The position numbers and the translations under genes were made by a program. Below the pieces are notes generated by a model, which worked only from the letters and a program-made list of their open reading frames with translations, made no database searches and was not told where the DNA came from. DNA of 64,000 nucleotides from Isoptericola croceus (GTDB lineage Bacteria > Actinomycetota > Actinomycetes > Actinomycetales > Cellulomonadaceae): assembly GCF_029382255.1 (NCBI RefSeq), contig NZ_JARLLG010000002.1:62001-126000 (forward strand), read 5' to 3'. Positions 8,924 to 17,394 of this stretch are shown one piece after another. How positions within the stretch are numbered: the first letter of the stretch is position 1; every line of letters begins with the position of its first letter.

Positions 8924-9843
8924 CGTCGGTGCTGCCTGAGACCACCCGCCTCTCGGTGCGCGGAAGGGCTGCCCGGCGGGCGAACGCCGAGCGCGAGATC
9001 GCGGCCGCCACCGGGACCTCCCGCTGGGTCGTGCTCGGCGTGCTCGTACTCCTGGCGGGCTACGCCGTCGGGCCGCTGTGGTGGCTCGTCGTGGCCTCCA
9101 CCAAGTCCAAGCAGCACCTCTACACGACGAACGGCCTCTGGTTCGCCGACTTCAACCTCTGGCACAACCTGCAGGCCCTGTTCACATACCAGAACGCCAT
9201 CTTCGGCCGCTGGTTGTGGAACACCGTCCTGTACTCGGGGCTCGGCTCGCTCGGGATGACGATCATCGCGCTGGCCGCCGGGTACGCGCTGGCCAAGTAC
9301 CAGTACCGGGGGCGCGGCCTGACGATGGGGTTCATCATCGCCTCGTTCCTCATCCCCGGGACGCTGATGCTCGTCCCCTCGTTCGTCCTGCTCACCAACC
9401 TCGGCATGTACGACACGATCTGGGCGATGATCCTGCCGGGCATGTTCAGCTCGTTCTCGGTGTATCTCGCCAAGGTCTACGCCGAGGGCGCGGTGCCGAC
9501 CGAGCTCATGGAGGCGGCCCGCATCGACGGAGCGGGCGAGTACCGCATCTTCTTCGGCATGTCGCTGCGACTCATGACGACCGCCGGGGCGACGATCTTC
9601 CTGCTGCACTTCGTCGGCTCGTGGAACACGTTCATGTGGCCGCTGGTCTTCCTCAAGGGCGCCGAGAAGTGGCCGGTCATGCTCGGGCTCTACTCCTGGC
9701 TGCAGCGCGGGGTGTCGACCGAGGTGGATGTCACCAGCCTGGTCATCACCGGCTCCCTGGTCTCGACGATCCCCATGGTCATCCTCATGATCGCCATGCA
9801 GCGCTACTGGCGCTCGGGAGTGACGATCGGCAGCCTCAAGTAG
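8920..9843 (+). CDS. ABC sugar transporter permease (MalG type)
   Basis: A 307-residue second permease, translationally coupled to the first by ATGA. It has an N-terminal helix (WVVLGVLVLLAGYAVGPLWWLVVAS), further helices and the EAA loop EAARIDGAGEYRIFFGMSLR, followed by the conserved WNTFMWPLVFLK segment. It forms the heterodimeric channel with the preceding protein. The 93-bp gap to the next gene contains its ribosome-binding region and no terminator-like hairpin, so read-through into the large secreted protein is likely. Confidence 0.93.
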   Translation: MTSVLPETTRLSVRGRAARRANAEREIAAATGTSRWVVLGVLVLLAGYAVGPLWWLVVASTKSKQHLYTTNGLWFADFNLWHNLQALFTYQNAIFGRWLWNTVLYSGLGSLGMTIIALAAGYALAKYQYRGRGLTMGFIIASFLIPGTLMLVPSFVLLTNLGMYDTIWAMILPGMFSSFSVYLAKVYAEGAVPTELMEAARIDGAGEYRIFFGMSLRLMTTAGATIFLLHFVGSWNTFMWPLVFLKGAEKWPVMLGLYSWLQRGVSTEVDVTSLVITGSLVSTIPMVILMIAMQRYWRSGVTIGSLK

Positions 9844-9936
9844 CCCACCATCACGGACCGTCGAACGCTCGACAACCACGTTCCGCAGGTGGGTCGATCC
9901 CGCCTGCCCCTGCAAAGAAGCAGAGAGGGAAGCGCC

Positions 9937-12900
9937 ATGAGACGGATCAGGACACGATCGAGCGGTTGGAGGTCCGCGATCGCCGGGGCGATCGCGGTGC
10001 CGCTCGCGGTGGGCCTGCTGGCCCCCGCCACGGCCGCTGCGGAGGAGGCCGAGGAGCTGCCGCAGATCGTCCGGTCGACGAGCGACGCCGGGTTCACCCA
10101 CCCGGGTGTCGGCATCACCGCCGACCAGCTCGAGAACGCCCGTGAGCAGGTGCTCGCCGGCACCGAACCGTGGGCCAGTCACTACGAGGCGATGACGCAG
10201 AGCCGGTACGCCGCGCTGGACTACGTGGCCGAGAACGCCGGGCCCACCGACACCGAGCCGAAGAACGACGCCTACGACCAGGTGTTCATGCGAGGGCGCG
10301 CGCACCGCGACAGCTACGGCGCCATGACGCAAGCGCTGATGTACTACATGACCGGCGACGAGGCGCACCGCGCCAACGCCCTGCACGTGCTGCGGACCTG
10401 GAGCAGCCTCGACCCGGACAAGTACGCCTACTTCGCCGACGCGCACATCCACACCGGCGTCCCCCTGTACCAGATGCTCGTCGCCGCGGAGATCGTCCGC
10501 TCCACCGATCCCGTGAACACCGAGCTCGACGGGTACGACCTGCGCTGGACCGCTCAGGACCAGCAGCGCATCGAGGACAACCTCGTGCGGCCGGTGATCG
10601 ACACGTTCCTGTTCTCCCAGAACCGGCTGTGGAACCAGCACCTGTACGGCGTGATCGGGACCGTGTCGGCCGCGATCTTCCTCGACGACGCCGCCCTCTA
10701 CGACGAGCGCGTCGAGTGGTTCACCGTGAACTCGACGTACACCAGCGAGCACACCATCAACGGCGGCGACGTCAACGGTGCGCTGGCCTCCCTGCTGCGG
10801 GTCATCGAGGAGGACGACCCGCTGAACACCACGGGCACGTCGTACGTGCAGCACATGGAGATGGGTCGCGACCAGGCGCACGCCGAGGGGGACATCACCC
10901 TGCTCACGGCGCTCGCGCGCATCGTGAACAGCCAGGGCACGCTCCTCGACCCGCGGGACGGCACCGTCTCCACCGCGCCCGACGCCGTGAGCCCCTACGC
11001 GTTCCTCGACGACCGCATCCTGCAGGGGGCCGACGTCTTCGCCGGTTTCATGATGGGCGAGGAGATCCCCTGGACGGACACCTCCGGCGGTCAGGGCGCG
11101 CCGTCCCAGGCGTACCGGGGTCGCCTCCGCGACGGGCTCAGCGAGCTGTACTACCAGTACACCTACGAGGCCGGCGTCGACGTCGAGCGAGAGGCACCCC
11201 ACATCGCCGAGCTGCACGAGCGCCGCGACGGCCCGCTCTACCACTACGGGCCCAACGTCGAGAACTTCTGGAACGACCGCGGCTCCGACTTCACCGGCGC
11301 CGAGTACTGGGTCGCGTTCCCGCCCGCGCTGGCCGCGCAGGACGTCGACGTCCCCGAGCTCGCCGACACCTCCGAGGCACCGCTCTCACGTTATGGGCAC
11401 GTGCTCGGCAAGGGGGCGCGGATGCAGACCGACAGCGACGGCGCCGAGTACGTGCGGCTGAAGGCGTCGGCCAAGCGGGACGCCGTCGTCGGCGTGCGGC
11501 GGATGGTCTGGTCAGACACCGGCAAGACCTCCCTGGTGGGGATCCGGGTGCGGACCGACGGCCCCGCCGTGCTGCAGGCCGCCGGCACGTCCCGGTTCGT
11601 CGACGCCACCGACATCCCGCTGCCCGACACCGGCGGTGAGTGGCGCTACGTCTGGCTCGACCTCGACGCCACCCGCGACCCGGCGAGCCGGGTCGGTCAA
11701 CACCTGGTGGTGCTGCGGGCCGTCGGCGACGGCGCCAAGGTCGACGTCGCCGGGGTGCTCGCCCAGGCGAACGGCGTGCTCACCCCGCCGACGTTCGACG
11801 ACGCCCCGTCGCTCGACCTGGTGGCGGTCGCCGGTGAGGAGCTCACCCGCACCTTCGCGGTCTCCGACACCGACGGCGATCCCGTGCTCGGCCTCCAGGA
11901 GGCGCCGCGCGGGACGTCGATCACGGCCGACGGCACGCTGACCTGGACCCCCCGTCAGCGGGACTTCGGCACGACCGAGCTGCTGGTGGTCGCCTCCGAC
12001 GAGACGACCGACACCGTCCTGCCCGTGACGATCACCGTCGTCGAGGACCGTGCCGCTGCCGTGGACGCCTACCTCGCGGACCTCGCCGCACCCGAGACCT
12101 ACACGACCGCGACGTGGACGGCGGTCGCCGCGGCGCGGGACGCCGCCCTGGACGGTGCGGACTCGGCCGGACCCGGCGCGTTCGCGGCGCTCCTCGAGGA
12201 CCTGCGCCGCGCCGTCGTCGGGCTCGACGAGCTGAACCCCCGCCTGGCCGACGGCACGCTCGATCTCACGCAGGTGGTCACCTCGCCGCAGCTCTCCCTC
12301 GCGACGCTGCGTGCGCTCACCGACGGGGACAACCAGACGACGTGGGGCGACCAGCGGGTGCGCAGCATCCTGCTCGACGCCGGGCCCGGCTTCCGGCTCA
12401 GCGCCGACGCGTTCGGGTTCCTGGCCCGGGACACGTTCCCCAACCGGGCCGAGGGCACGAACGTGTACGGGTCCGACGACGCCGTGAGCTGGACACTGCT
12501 CACCGAGCACCCCAACGTGGGTCGCGACGACCGGATCGAGGACGTCGCCGTGCGTGCCGAGGTGCGGGACAGCCGGTTCCGGTTCCTCAAGCTCCAGGTG
12601 GACGAGCCCGGTGTGCCGTCGGACCCCGCGTTCCCCGGCATCTGGAGCCTCGCCGACCTGCGGATCCACGGCGAACGGACCGAGGCGGTGGGGTCGCTCG
12701 ACGACGTCGCGCTGACCTCGCCCGACGCCGTCGCCGGACGGGTGGTCGCCGGTGACGCCGCCGAGCTGCGGTTCTCCGGAGACCCCGGCATCAGCGACGT
12801 CGAGGTGACGATCCTCCGCGCCCCGGCCGAGGTGACCTCAACCGGAACCGGTGAGTGGGTCGCGAGCAGCACGCTGGGCGAGCCTGCCGAACCAGGCAGC

Positions 12901-13491
12901 CCGATGACGTTCGAGATCGACTTCGTGACGCCGGACGGCCGCACCGCAGACCCCGTCGCCGCGACCACGGACGGCTCGAAGCTCTACCACTCGACCGACG
13001 GCGGGCTCGTGGACGGCGCGATCGCCGCCGCCGACGTCGTCGGGCCGGACGGTCTCGTCAACAGCGCGCTCACCGCGGACGCGGCCAAGCTGTTCGACGG
13101 TAACCCTGCGAGCCACACCGACACCCGGCAGATCGGTGACACCATCGCGCTGACCTGGGACCTCGGGGACGGGGGGACGGTCGCGCTCGACGGGGCCGAG
13201 ATCCTCGTGCGCCAGGACGGGTACGGCATCTCGCGCATCGCGAACCTTCGGCTCGAAGGATCGCACGACCGTCAGTCGTGGAACCGGCTCACCCCGGCGC
13301 AGCCCGCGGGCACGCTGGACTGGCAGCGCTGGCAGGTGACCGACGACACGCCGTACCGGTACCTGCGGCTCGTCAACGGCCAGATCATGGGCGTCGCGGA
13401 GCTCCGGCTCTTCGGGGAGGTCGCCGTGGAGCCGAGCGCCGTCGAGAGCCTGTCGATCTCGTCGGACGGTCCGGCGGCGAACTCGCCCTGA
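9937..13491 (+). CDS. Large secreted alginate-lyase-like protein with Ig-like and discoidin-type domains, C-terminus probably truncated
   Basis: The ATG at 9937 follows AGAGAGGGAAG. The 1184-residue product has a Sec signal peptide (about 1-38, ending ATAAAEE). An alpha-helical catalytic domain of the alginate-lyase (PL5/PL17-like toroid) superfamily spans about 50-485, including FTHPGVGITADQLENARE and NRLWNQHLYGVIGTV. A carbohydrate-binding-like sandwich (486-615), an Ig/cadherin-like domain with DTDGDP (616-703), a short helical FIVAR-like spacer and two F5/8-type-C-like domains (about 777-915 and 990-1165) follow. It probably attacks a polymer outside the cell and feeds the importer upstream. 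Uronic-acid lyase activity is inference from fold similarity. The last residues run into a stop just where a further repeat would begin (see 13492-13644). Confidence 0.8.
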   Translation: MRRIRTRSSGWRSAIAGAIAVPLAVGLLAPATAAAEEAEELPQIVRSTSDAGFTHPGVGITADQLENAREQVLAGTEPWASHYEAMTQSRYAALDYVAENAGPTDTEPKNDAYDQVFMRGRAHRDSYGAMTQALMYYMTGDEAHRANALHVLRTWSSLDPDKYAYFADAHIHTGVPLYQMLVAAEIVRSTDPVNTELDGYDLRWTAQDQQRIEDNLVRPVIDTFLFSQNRLWNQHLYGVIGTVSAAIFLDDAALYDERVEWFTVNSTYTSEHTINGGDVNGALASLLRVIEEDDPLNTTGTSYVQHMEMGRDQAHAEGDITLLTALARIVNSQGTLLDPRDGTVSTAPDAVSPYAFLDDRILQGADVFAGFMMGEEIPWTDTSGGQGAPSQAYRGRLRDGLSELYYQYTYEAGVDVEREAPHIAELHERRDGPLYHYGPNVENFWNDRGSDFTGAEYWVAFPPALAAQDVDVPELADTSEAPLSRYGHVLGKGARMQTDSDGAEYVRLKASAKRDAVVGVRRMVWSDTGKTSLVGIRVRTDGPAVLQAAGTSRFVDATDIPLPDTGGEWRYVWLDLDATRDPASRVGQHLVVLRAVGDGAKVDVAGVLAQANGVLTPPTFDDAPSLDLVAVAGEELTRTFAVSDTDGDPVLGLQEAPRGTSITADGTLTWTPRQRDFGTTELLVVASDETTDTVLPVTITVVEDRAAAVDAYLADLAAPETYTTATWTAVAAARDAALDGADSAGPGAFAALLEDLRRAVVGLDELNPRLADGTLDLTQVVTSPQLSLATLRALTDGDNQTTWGDQRVRSILLDAGPGFRLSADAFGFLARDTFPNRAEGTNVYGSDDAVSWTLLTEHPNVGRDDRIEDVAVRAEVRDSRFRFLKLQVDEPGVPSDPAFPGIWSLADLRIHGERTEAVGSLDDVALTSPDAVAGRVVAGDAAELRFSGDPGISDVEVTILRAPAEVTSTGTGEWVASSTLGEPAEPGSPMTFEIDFVTPDGRTADPVAATTDGSKLYHSTDGGLVDGAIAAADVVGPDGLVNSALTADAAKLFDGNPASHTDTRQIGDTIALTWDLGDGGTVALDGAEILVRQDGYGISRIANLRLEGSHDRQSWNRLTPAQPAGTLDWQRWQVTDDTPYRYLRLVNGQIMGVAELRLFGEVAVEPSAVESLSISSDGPAANSP

Positions 13492-13644
13492 CCGGCGACA
13501 CGGTGACCCTCGACCTGGTCGCCGGTGCGGGACCAGTAGGACTCGGCCGGCACGTCGCACCGCTACCTGCGGCTGACCAACGGCACCATCCTCAACGTCG
13601 CGGAGCTGAGGCTCTACGGCGAGGTGGCCGCGAGCGACAGCTGA
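13492..13644 (+). pseudogene. Remnant of a further C-terminal domain of the secreted lyase-like protein
   Basis: Beyond the TGA at 13489-13491, another frame reads GELALTGDTVTLDLVAGAG, which continues the sense of the preceding VESLSISSDG. Returning to the original frame, 13558-13644 reads HRYLRLTNGTILNVAELRLY, closely similar to YRYLRLVNGQIMGVAELRLF in the intact domain just upstream, and ends at TGA 13644. The pattern suggests that an internal deletion and a frameshift removed most of one more linker plus discoidin-type domain. The remnant overlaps the 3' end of the convergent YceI gene. Confidence 0.65.
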
Positions 13645-14321
13645 AACTCGACGAAGCCGGTGGGTTCGACCAAGACGAAGCCCAGGTCCGGCGCCTCCAC
13701 GTCGTAGTCGGCGAACGTGACGGGGATGCTGCCGGCGACCTGTCCCTCGGCGGCGTCGAGCACGACCTGCAGCTCGACGGTGACCGTCTGCGTGACCCCG
13801 GCGAGCGTGAGGTCACCGGTGGTCTCGACCGTGGTCACCGCGCCCGGGGTGGGCGCACCGTCGAGCGTGACGGGCTCGGCGAGGGTGAAGGTCGCGGTGG
13901 GGTGCTCGTCCGTCCGCATCGCCGTGCTGCGGAAGTACTCGTCACGGTTCGCCTGGTCGGTGGCGATGGAGGCGACGTCGACGGTGATCTCGGCCGCGGA
14001 GAGCGTGAGGCCGTCGACGGTGAGCGTGCCGGTGACCTGGTCGGTGCGACCGGTGACGGTCACGTCGGTGCCGTTGAGGACCTCGTCGACGCGGTAGCCG
14101 GCCTCCGAGCCGTCCGCCACCTCCCACGTCCCCGAGAGGTCGTCGAGCGTGCCGCCGTCGCTCGTCGCCTCGGTGGATGGTGCGGCGCTGACCGTCGGCT
14201 CGGCGGCAGCCTCGCCGACGATCAGGTCCCGGTACACGACGGGGCCCGCGAAGGCGGCGATCACACCGAGCACGACGACGCTCGCAACGACGGAGAGGAC
14301 GATCTTCGTTCGCTTCTGCAT
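13614..14321 (-). CDS. YceI family protein, membrane-anchored
   Basis: A 235-residue protein with one N-terminal membrane helix (IVLSVVASVVVLGVIAAFAG), a short linker rich in Ala, Ser and Thr, and a lipocalin-like YceI domain from about residue 62. Typical features are the SLSGTWEV-like opening (LDDLSGTWEVADGSEAGYRV), TVTGRTDQVTGTLTVDG and the DQANRDEYFRSTAMRTDEHP segment seen in the family. Members bind isoprenoid-like lipids, but the role here is unknown. The domain is anchored outside the membrane. Its stop codon lies inside the decayed end of the neighbouring secreted-protein gene, so the convergent 3' ends have collided. Confidence 0.88.
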   Translation of the reverse strand: MQKRTKIVLSVVASVVVLGVIAAFAGPVVYRDLIVGEAAAEPTVSAAPSTEATSDGGTLDDLSGTWEVADGSEAGYRVDEVLNGTDVTVTGRTDQVTGTLTVDGLTLSAAEITVDVASIATDQANRDEYFRSTAMRTDEHPTATFTLAEPVTLDGAPTPGAVTTVETTGDLTLAGVTQTVTVELQVVLDAAEGQVAGSIPVTFADYDVEAPDLGFVLVEPTGFVEFQLSLAATSP

Positions 14322-14339
14322 CCTGGCTTCCCGTTTCTC

Positions 14340-15203
14340 TCAGGCGAGCTGGGCGCGGACGGCGTCGGCCAGCGGTGTCGGTTCACGGCCGAGCAGCCGT
14401 GCGAGGTCGTCGCTGTCGGTGGCGAGGTCGCCGCCGGCGATCGAGGCGTCGAGCGCGGCGAGGAATCCCGCCGTCTGCTCGTCGAGCCCAGCGCCGACCA
14501 GCGCTGCCCGGTACTCGTCCGCCGGCAGGTCCCGGTGCGTGACGGCTGTGCCCATCGCCGACGAGATCGCGGCGGCCAGGTCGTCGAAGGTGAAGGCGGG
14601 GCCGCCCAGCTCGTACACGTGGTCGCCGTCGGCGTCGTCGAGCAGTGCCACCGCGGCAGCGACGGCGTAGTCCTCGCGGGCTGCGCCCGAGATGCGTCCG
14701 CCGCCTGTCGCTCCGAGGATCTCGCCGGTCGCGAGGTACTGCGGGGCCTGGGAGGTGTAGTTCTCGACGTACCAGCCGTTGCGAAGGATCGTGACGGGTA
14801 CCCCTGCGGTCCGTAGCACCTGCTCGGTCGCCTGGTGCTCGGGTGCCACCGGGTTGGAGGTGGTGTCGGCGTTGAGGATGCTCGTGTAGAGGATCCGCTC
14901 GACGCCGTGCGCGCGCGCGGCCTCGATCACCGCGGCGTGCTGCTCGACGCGTCGGCCGATCTCGGTCCCGGACACCAGGAGCACCCGGTCCGCGCCGACC
15001 AGAGCCGTGGGCAGGGTCTCGGGCCGCGCGTAGTCGCCGGGGCGGACCTGGACGCCGCGGTCCGCCAGGTCTCCGATCTTCTCGGGCGTGCGTGCGACCG
15101 CGATGACGGCCGACGGCTCGACGCCGCGGGAGAGGAGCTCGGTGACGACTCGGTGGCCGAGCCCGCCCGAGGCTCCGGTGACGGCGTAGGTCGTGGTGGA
15201 CAT
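14340..15203 (-). CDS. SDR/NmrA-like NAD(P)H:quinone oxidoreductase
   Basis: The ATG at 15203 follows ACGGAGCG and gives 287 residues. The longer in-frame start would overlap the operator region and is not favoured. The dinucleotide-binding motif TGASGGLG at residues 9-16 is that of atypical SDRs of the QorB/NmrA group, which reduce quinones or sense NADP. The VYELGGPAFTFDDLAAAI segment near residue 205 is common in this group. It is divergent from an HxlR regulator, the standard arrangement for stress-inducible quinone reductases. Disulfide or quinone stress is the expected inducer. Confidence 0.88.
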   Translation of the reverse strand: MSTTTYAVTGASGGLGHRVVTELLSRGVEPSAVIAVARTPEKIGDLADRGVQVRPGDYARPETLPTALVGADRVLLVSGTEIGRRVEQHAAVIEAARAHGVERILYTSILNADTTSNPVAPEHQATEQVLRTAGVPVTILRNGWYVENYTSQAPQYLATGEILGATGGGRISGAAREDYAVAAAVALLDDADGDHVYELGGPAFTFDDLAAAISSAMGTAVTHRDLPADEYRAALVGAGLDEQTAGFLAALDASIAGGDLATDSDDLARLLGREPTPLADAVRAQLA

Positions 15204-15220
15204 GACGCTCCGTTCGTTGG

Positions 15221-15241
15221 GTACTAACTTTTCGATAGTAC
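15221..15241. promoter_or_regulatory. HxlR-type operator between divergent genes
   Basis: GTACT at 15221-15225 and its inverted copy AGTAC at 15237-15241 are separated by 11 AT-rich bases. This is close to the dyads that HxlR/QorR-type regulators bind. It lies 18 bp upstream of the oxidoreductase start and could control both genes. Confidence 0.6.
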
Positions 15242-15298
15242 TGTACACACGTCAGCACGGTATCGTGGATCCGTACACGAACCGGTGGGGAGGTCGAG

Positions 15299-15709
15299 AT
15301 GTCGATGCAGGAAGGCGCGGACGCCTCGGAGCCCAGTGCCGAGTTCGTCGCTGACGTCTTCGCGAGGAACTGCACCTCGCGCGCGGTCTTCGACGACGTC
15401 ACGTCGAAGTGGTCCTCGCTCGCCCTCCTCGCGCTCCTGGACGGCACCTACCGGTTCAACGCCCTGCGCCGCCGGGTCGACGGCGTCAGCGAGAAGATGC
15501 TGTCGCAGACCCTGCGGACGCTCGAACGTGACGGCCTGGTGGTCCGGGAGGTCGTCGACGTGATTCCCGCCAGGGTCGAGTACGAGCTGACCGCCCTGGG
15601 CAGCCGGGTCGCTGCCCGGCTGCGCGCTCTGGCGGACCTGCTCCAGGACGCCGCACCGGAGCTCGATGCCGCCCGCACCGCCCGCGACGAGTGCACGACA
15701 CGTGCCTGA
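15299..15709 (+). CDS. HxlR family transcriptional regulator
   Basis: The 136-residue protein has the winged-helix HxlR fold. A Cys lies near the N-terminus (FARNCTSRAVFDDVTSKWSSLALLALL), and the recognition region is YRFNALRRRVDGVSEKMLSQTLRTLERDGLV. The N-terminal Cys is the position used for redox or aldehyde sensing in HypR/QorR-like members. It is divergent from the quinone oxidoreductase and separated by a GTACT dyad, so it most likely represses that gene and itself until oxidised. Confidence 0.92.
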   Translation: MSMQEGADASEPSAEFVADVFARNCTSRAVFDDVTSKWSSLALLALLDGTYRFNALRRRVDGVSEKMLSQTLRTLERDGLVVREVVDVIPARVEYELTALGSRVAARLRALADLLQDAAPELDAARTARDECTTRA

Positions 15710-15730
15710 CCGCGCCAGGCATGCCACGAC

Positions 15731-17344
15731 GTGACGCGTGACGCGCCCCGCGAGCGTGCCTACCGCCGTACCCTCGCCGTCCTGACGCTGGCCGTGGCCC
15801 TGTGGGCCGTGGTCTGGGCGGTGCTGACGCCCGGTTTCCGCTCGCCCGACGAGCAGAACCACCTCAACAGCGTCATCCGGGTCGCGTACGGCGGCGGCTG
15901 GCCGGCGCCGGGGGAGGCGCACTTCGCGCCGGTGTCCGAGCAGGCTGTCGTCGAGGCCGCCTACCCTGCCGACCTGCCCGGGCGCTGGCGGTACCGGCCG
16001 GACGAGACGCAGTTCGTCGAGCTCACGCCGGTCCCCGCCAACGAGCGGGTCCGCATCACCGCGGACAACGCGCTGCCCGCCTCGGGCACCAGCGCGACCG
16101 TCGACCAGATGACCCAGCACCCGCCCGCCTACTACGCCCTCGGCGCGGCGGTGCTGCACGCCACCGGCACCGTCGACGCCCGGTGGGACGTCGCGCTGCT
16201 GGCCCTGCGGCTGCTGGACGTGGCCCTGTTCGCGGCCACCGTGCCGCTCGCCGCGGCCACGGCACGCCGGCTGACGGGGTCGCGCTCGGCCGCGCTGGTC
16301 GCCGCGCCGTTCCCGATGCTCATCCCGCAGGTGGGGCACATCCTCGGCTCCGTCAACAACGATGCCCTCGTGGTGCTCGCCGGTGCGGGCGTCACCTACC
16401 TCGCCGCCCGTGTCGTCACCGGGGACCTGCGCTGGCGCATCGCGCTCGCGATCGGCCTGGTCCTCGGCATCGGCCTGCTCACCAAGGTGATGCTCGTCTT
16501 CGCCATCCCCACGGTGGTGCTCGCCTACCTGCTCGCTCCCGGCCCGCGCAGCCGTCCTCGCGCCGGGCCGACGGCGGCGGCCCGGAGCGTACGCGGCCTC
16601 GCCGCGCTGGCGCTCGCCTTCGCCGTCGGCGGCTGGTGGTGGGCGCGCAACTGGATCGTCGACGGGAGCGTGCAGCCGGTGGGGCTCCCGCGTGACTACT
16701 CCGGCATGACCCGCGTCCCGCGCGAGGAGGTGCTCTCCGACGCGATCGGGCGCACCGCCCAAGCGTTCTTCGGCAACCTGTCCTGGCTGGAGGTCCGGCT
16801 GCCCGGCGACCTGGTGGCGCTCGGCTCCACGGTGCTCGTCCTGGTCACGCTGGTCGCCGTGGCACTCCCCGGCGCGCGGCGCGGATCCGTGGCGGTCGCG
16901 CTGCTGCCCGTCGGCCTGGCGGGCGGGGTGGTCGTCAACGCGATCAGGAGCTGGTCCGAGTCGGGGGTGCTGGTCGCGCTCCAGGGCCGGTACGTCTTCG
17001 GCGGGCTGACGGCGCTCGCGGCACTCGTGGCCGTCGCAGTCTGGCAGGGGTGCCGCCGTCGGGAGCGCCGCACCGCGGTGGCCGTGCCCGCCGTCACGGC
17101 CGTGTCGGTGCTCGCCGCCGTGGCCGGACTCGTGTGGGCGTTCGGTGGGATGTACCGGGGGCCGGGGGAGCAGGTCGCGACCGCGTGGGAACGCTGGGCG
17201 GCGTGGAGCCCGCTGGGCGGCGCGGCGATCGTCGCCGTGCTGGTCGTCGCGGGGATCGGGATGGTGGCCGCCGTCGTGGTCGCCGTGCGCTGGGCCGTCT
17301 TCGCGGCGAGTGGTAGTGCGGCCGGTCGGCGAACGGTAGTCTAG
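15731..17344 (+). CDS. DUF2142 family polytopic membrane protein
   Basis: A 537-residue protein from GTG 15731 with about ten membrane helices. The first loop carries SPDEQNHLNSVIRVAYGGGWP and a following DQMTQHPPAYYALGAAVL segment, the hallmark of DUF2142 proteins. These resemble polyprenol-phosphate-sugar-dependent (GT-C/PMT-like) glycosyltransferases in having an acidic motif in the first extracellular loop. Given the polysaccharide genes from 20.7 kb onwards, a role in transferring sugars from a lipid carrier outside the membrane is a reasonable inference. Its 3' end overlaps the first of three repeats that precede the DUF4143 gene. Confidence 0.8.
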   Translation: MTRDAPRERAYRRTLAVLTLAVALWAVVWAVLTPGFRSPDEQNHLNSVIRVAYGGGWPAPGEAHFAPVSEQAVVEAAYPADLPGRWRYRPDETQFVELTPVPANERVRITADNALPASGTSATVDQMTQHPPAYYALGAAVLHATGTVDARWDVALLALRLLDVALFAATVPLAAATARRLTGSRSAALVAAPFPMLIPQVGHILGSVNNDALVVLAGAGVTYLAARVVTGDLRWRIALAIGLVLGIGLLTKVMLVFAIPTVVLAYLLAPGPRSRPRAGPTAAARSVRGLAALALAFAVGGWWWARNWIVDGSVQPVGLPRDYSGMTRVPREEVLSDAIGRTAQAFFGNLSWLEVRLPGDLVALGSTVLVLVTLVAVALPGARRGSVAVALLPVGLAGGVVVNAIRSWSESGVLVALQGRYVFGGLTALAALVAVAVWQGCRRRERRTAVAVPAVTAVSVLAAVAGLVWAFGGMYRGPGEQVATAWERWAAWSPLGGAAIVAVLVVAGIGMVAAVVVAVRWAVFAASGSAAGRRTVV

Positions 17345-17389
17345 GGAGTCGGCGAACGGTAGCGTATGGATCCGGCGAACGGTAGCGTA
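17327..17389 (+). repeat. Three 23-bp-spaced direct repeats before the DUF4143 gene
   Basis: The core CGGCGAACGGTAG occurs at 17327, 17350 and 17373, exactly 23 bp apart (about two helical turns). The last two copies extend to CGGCGAACGGTAGCGTA. The block starts inside the last codons of the DUF2142 gene and ends 5 bp before the ATPase start at 17395. Phased repeats at this place look like binding sites for a regulator, possibly the ATPase's own product, or a leader element. Confidence 0.75.
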
Positions 17390-17394
17390 GGCAA

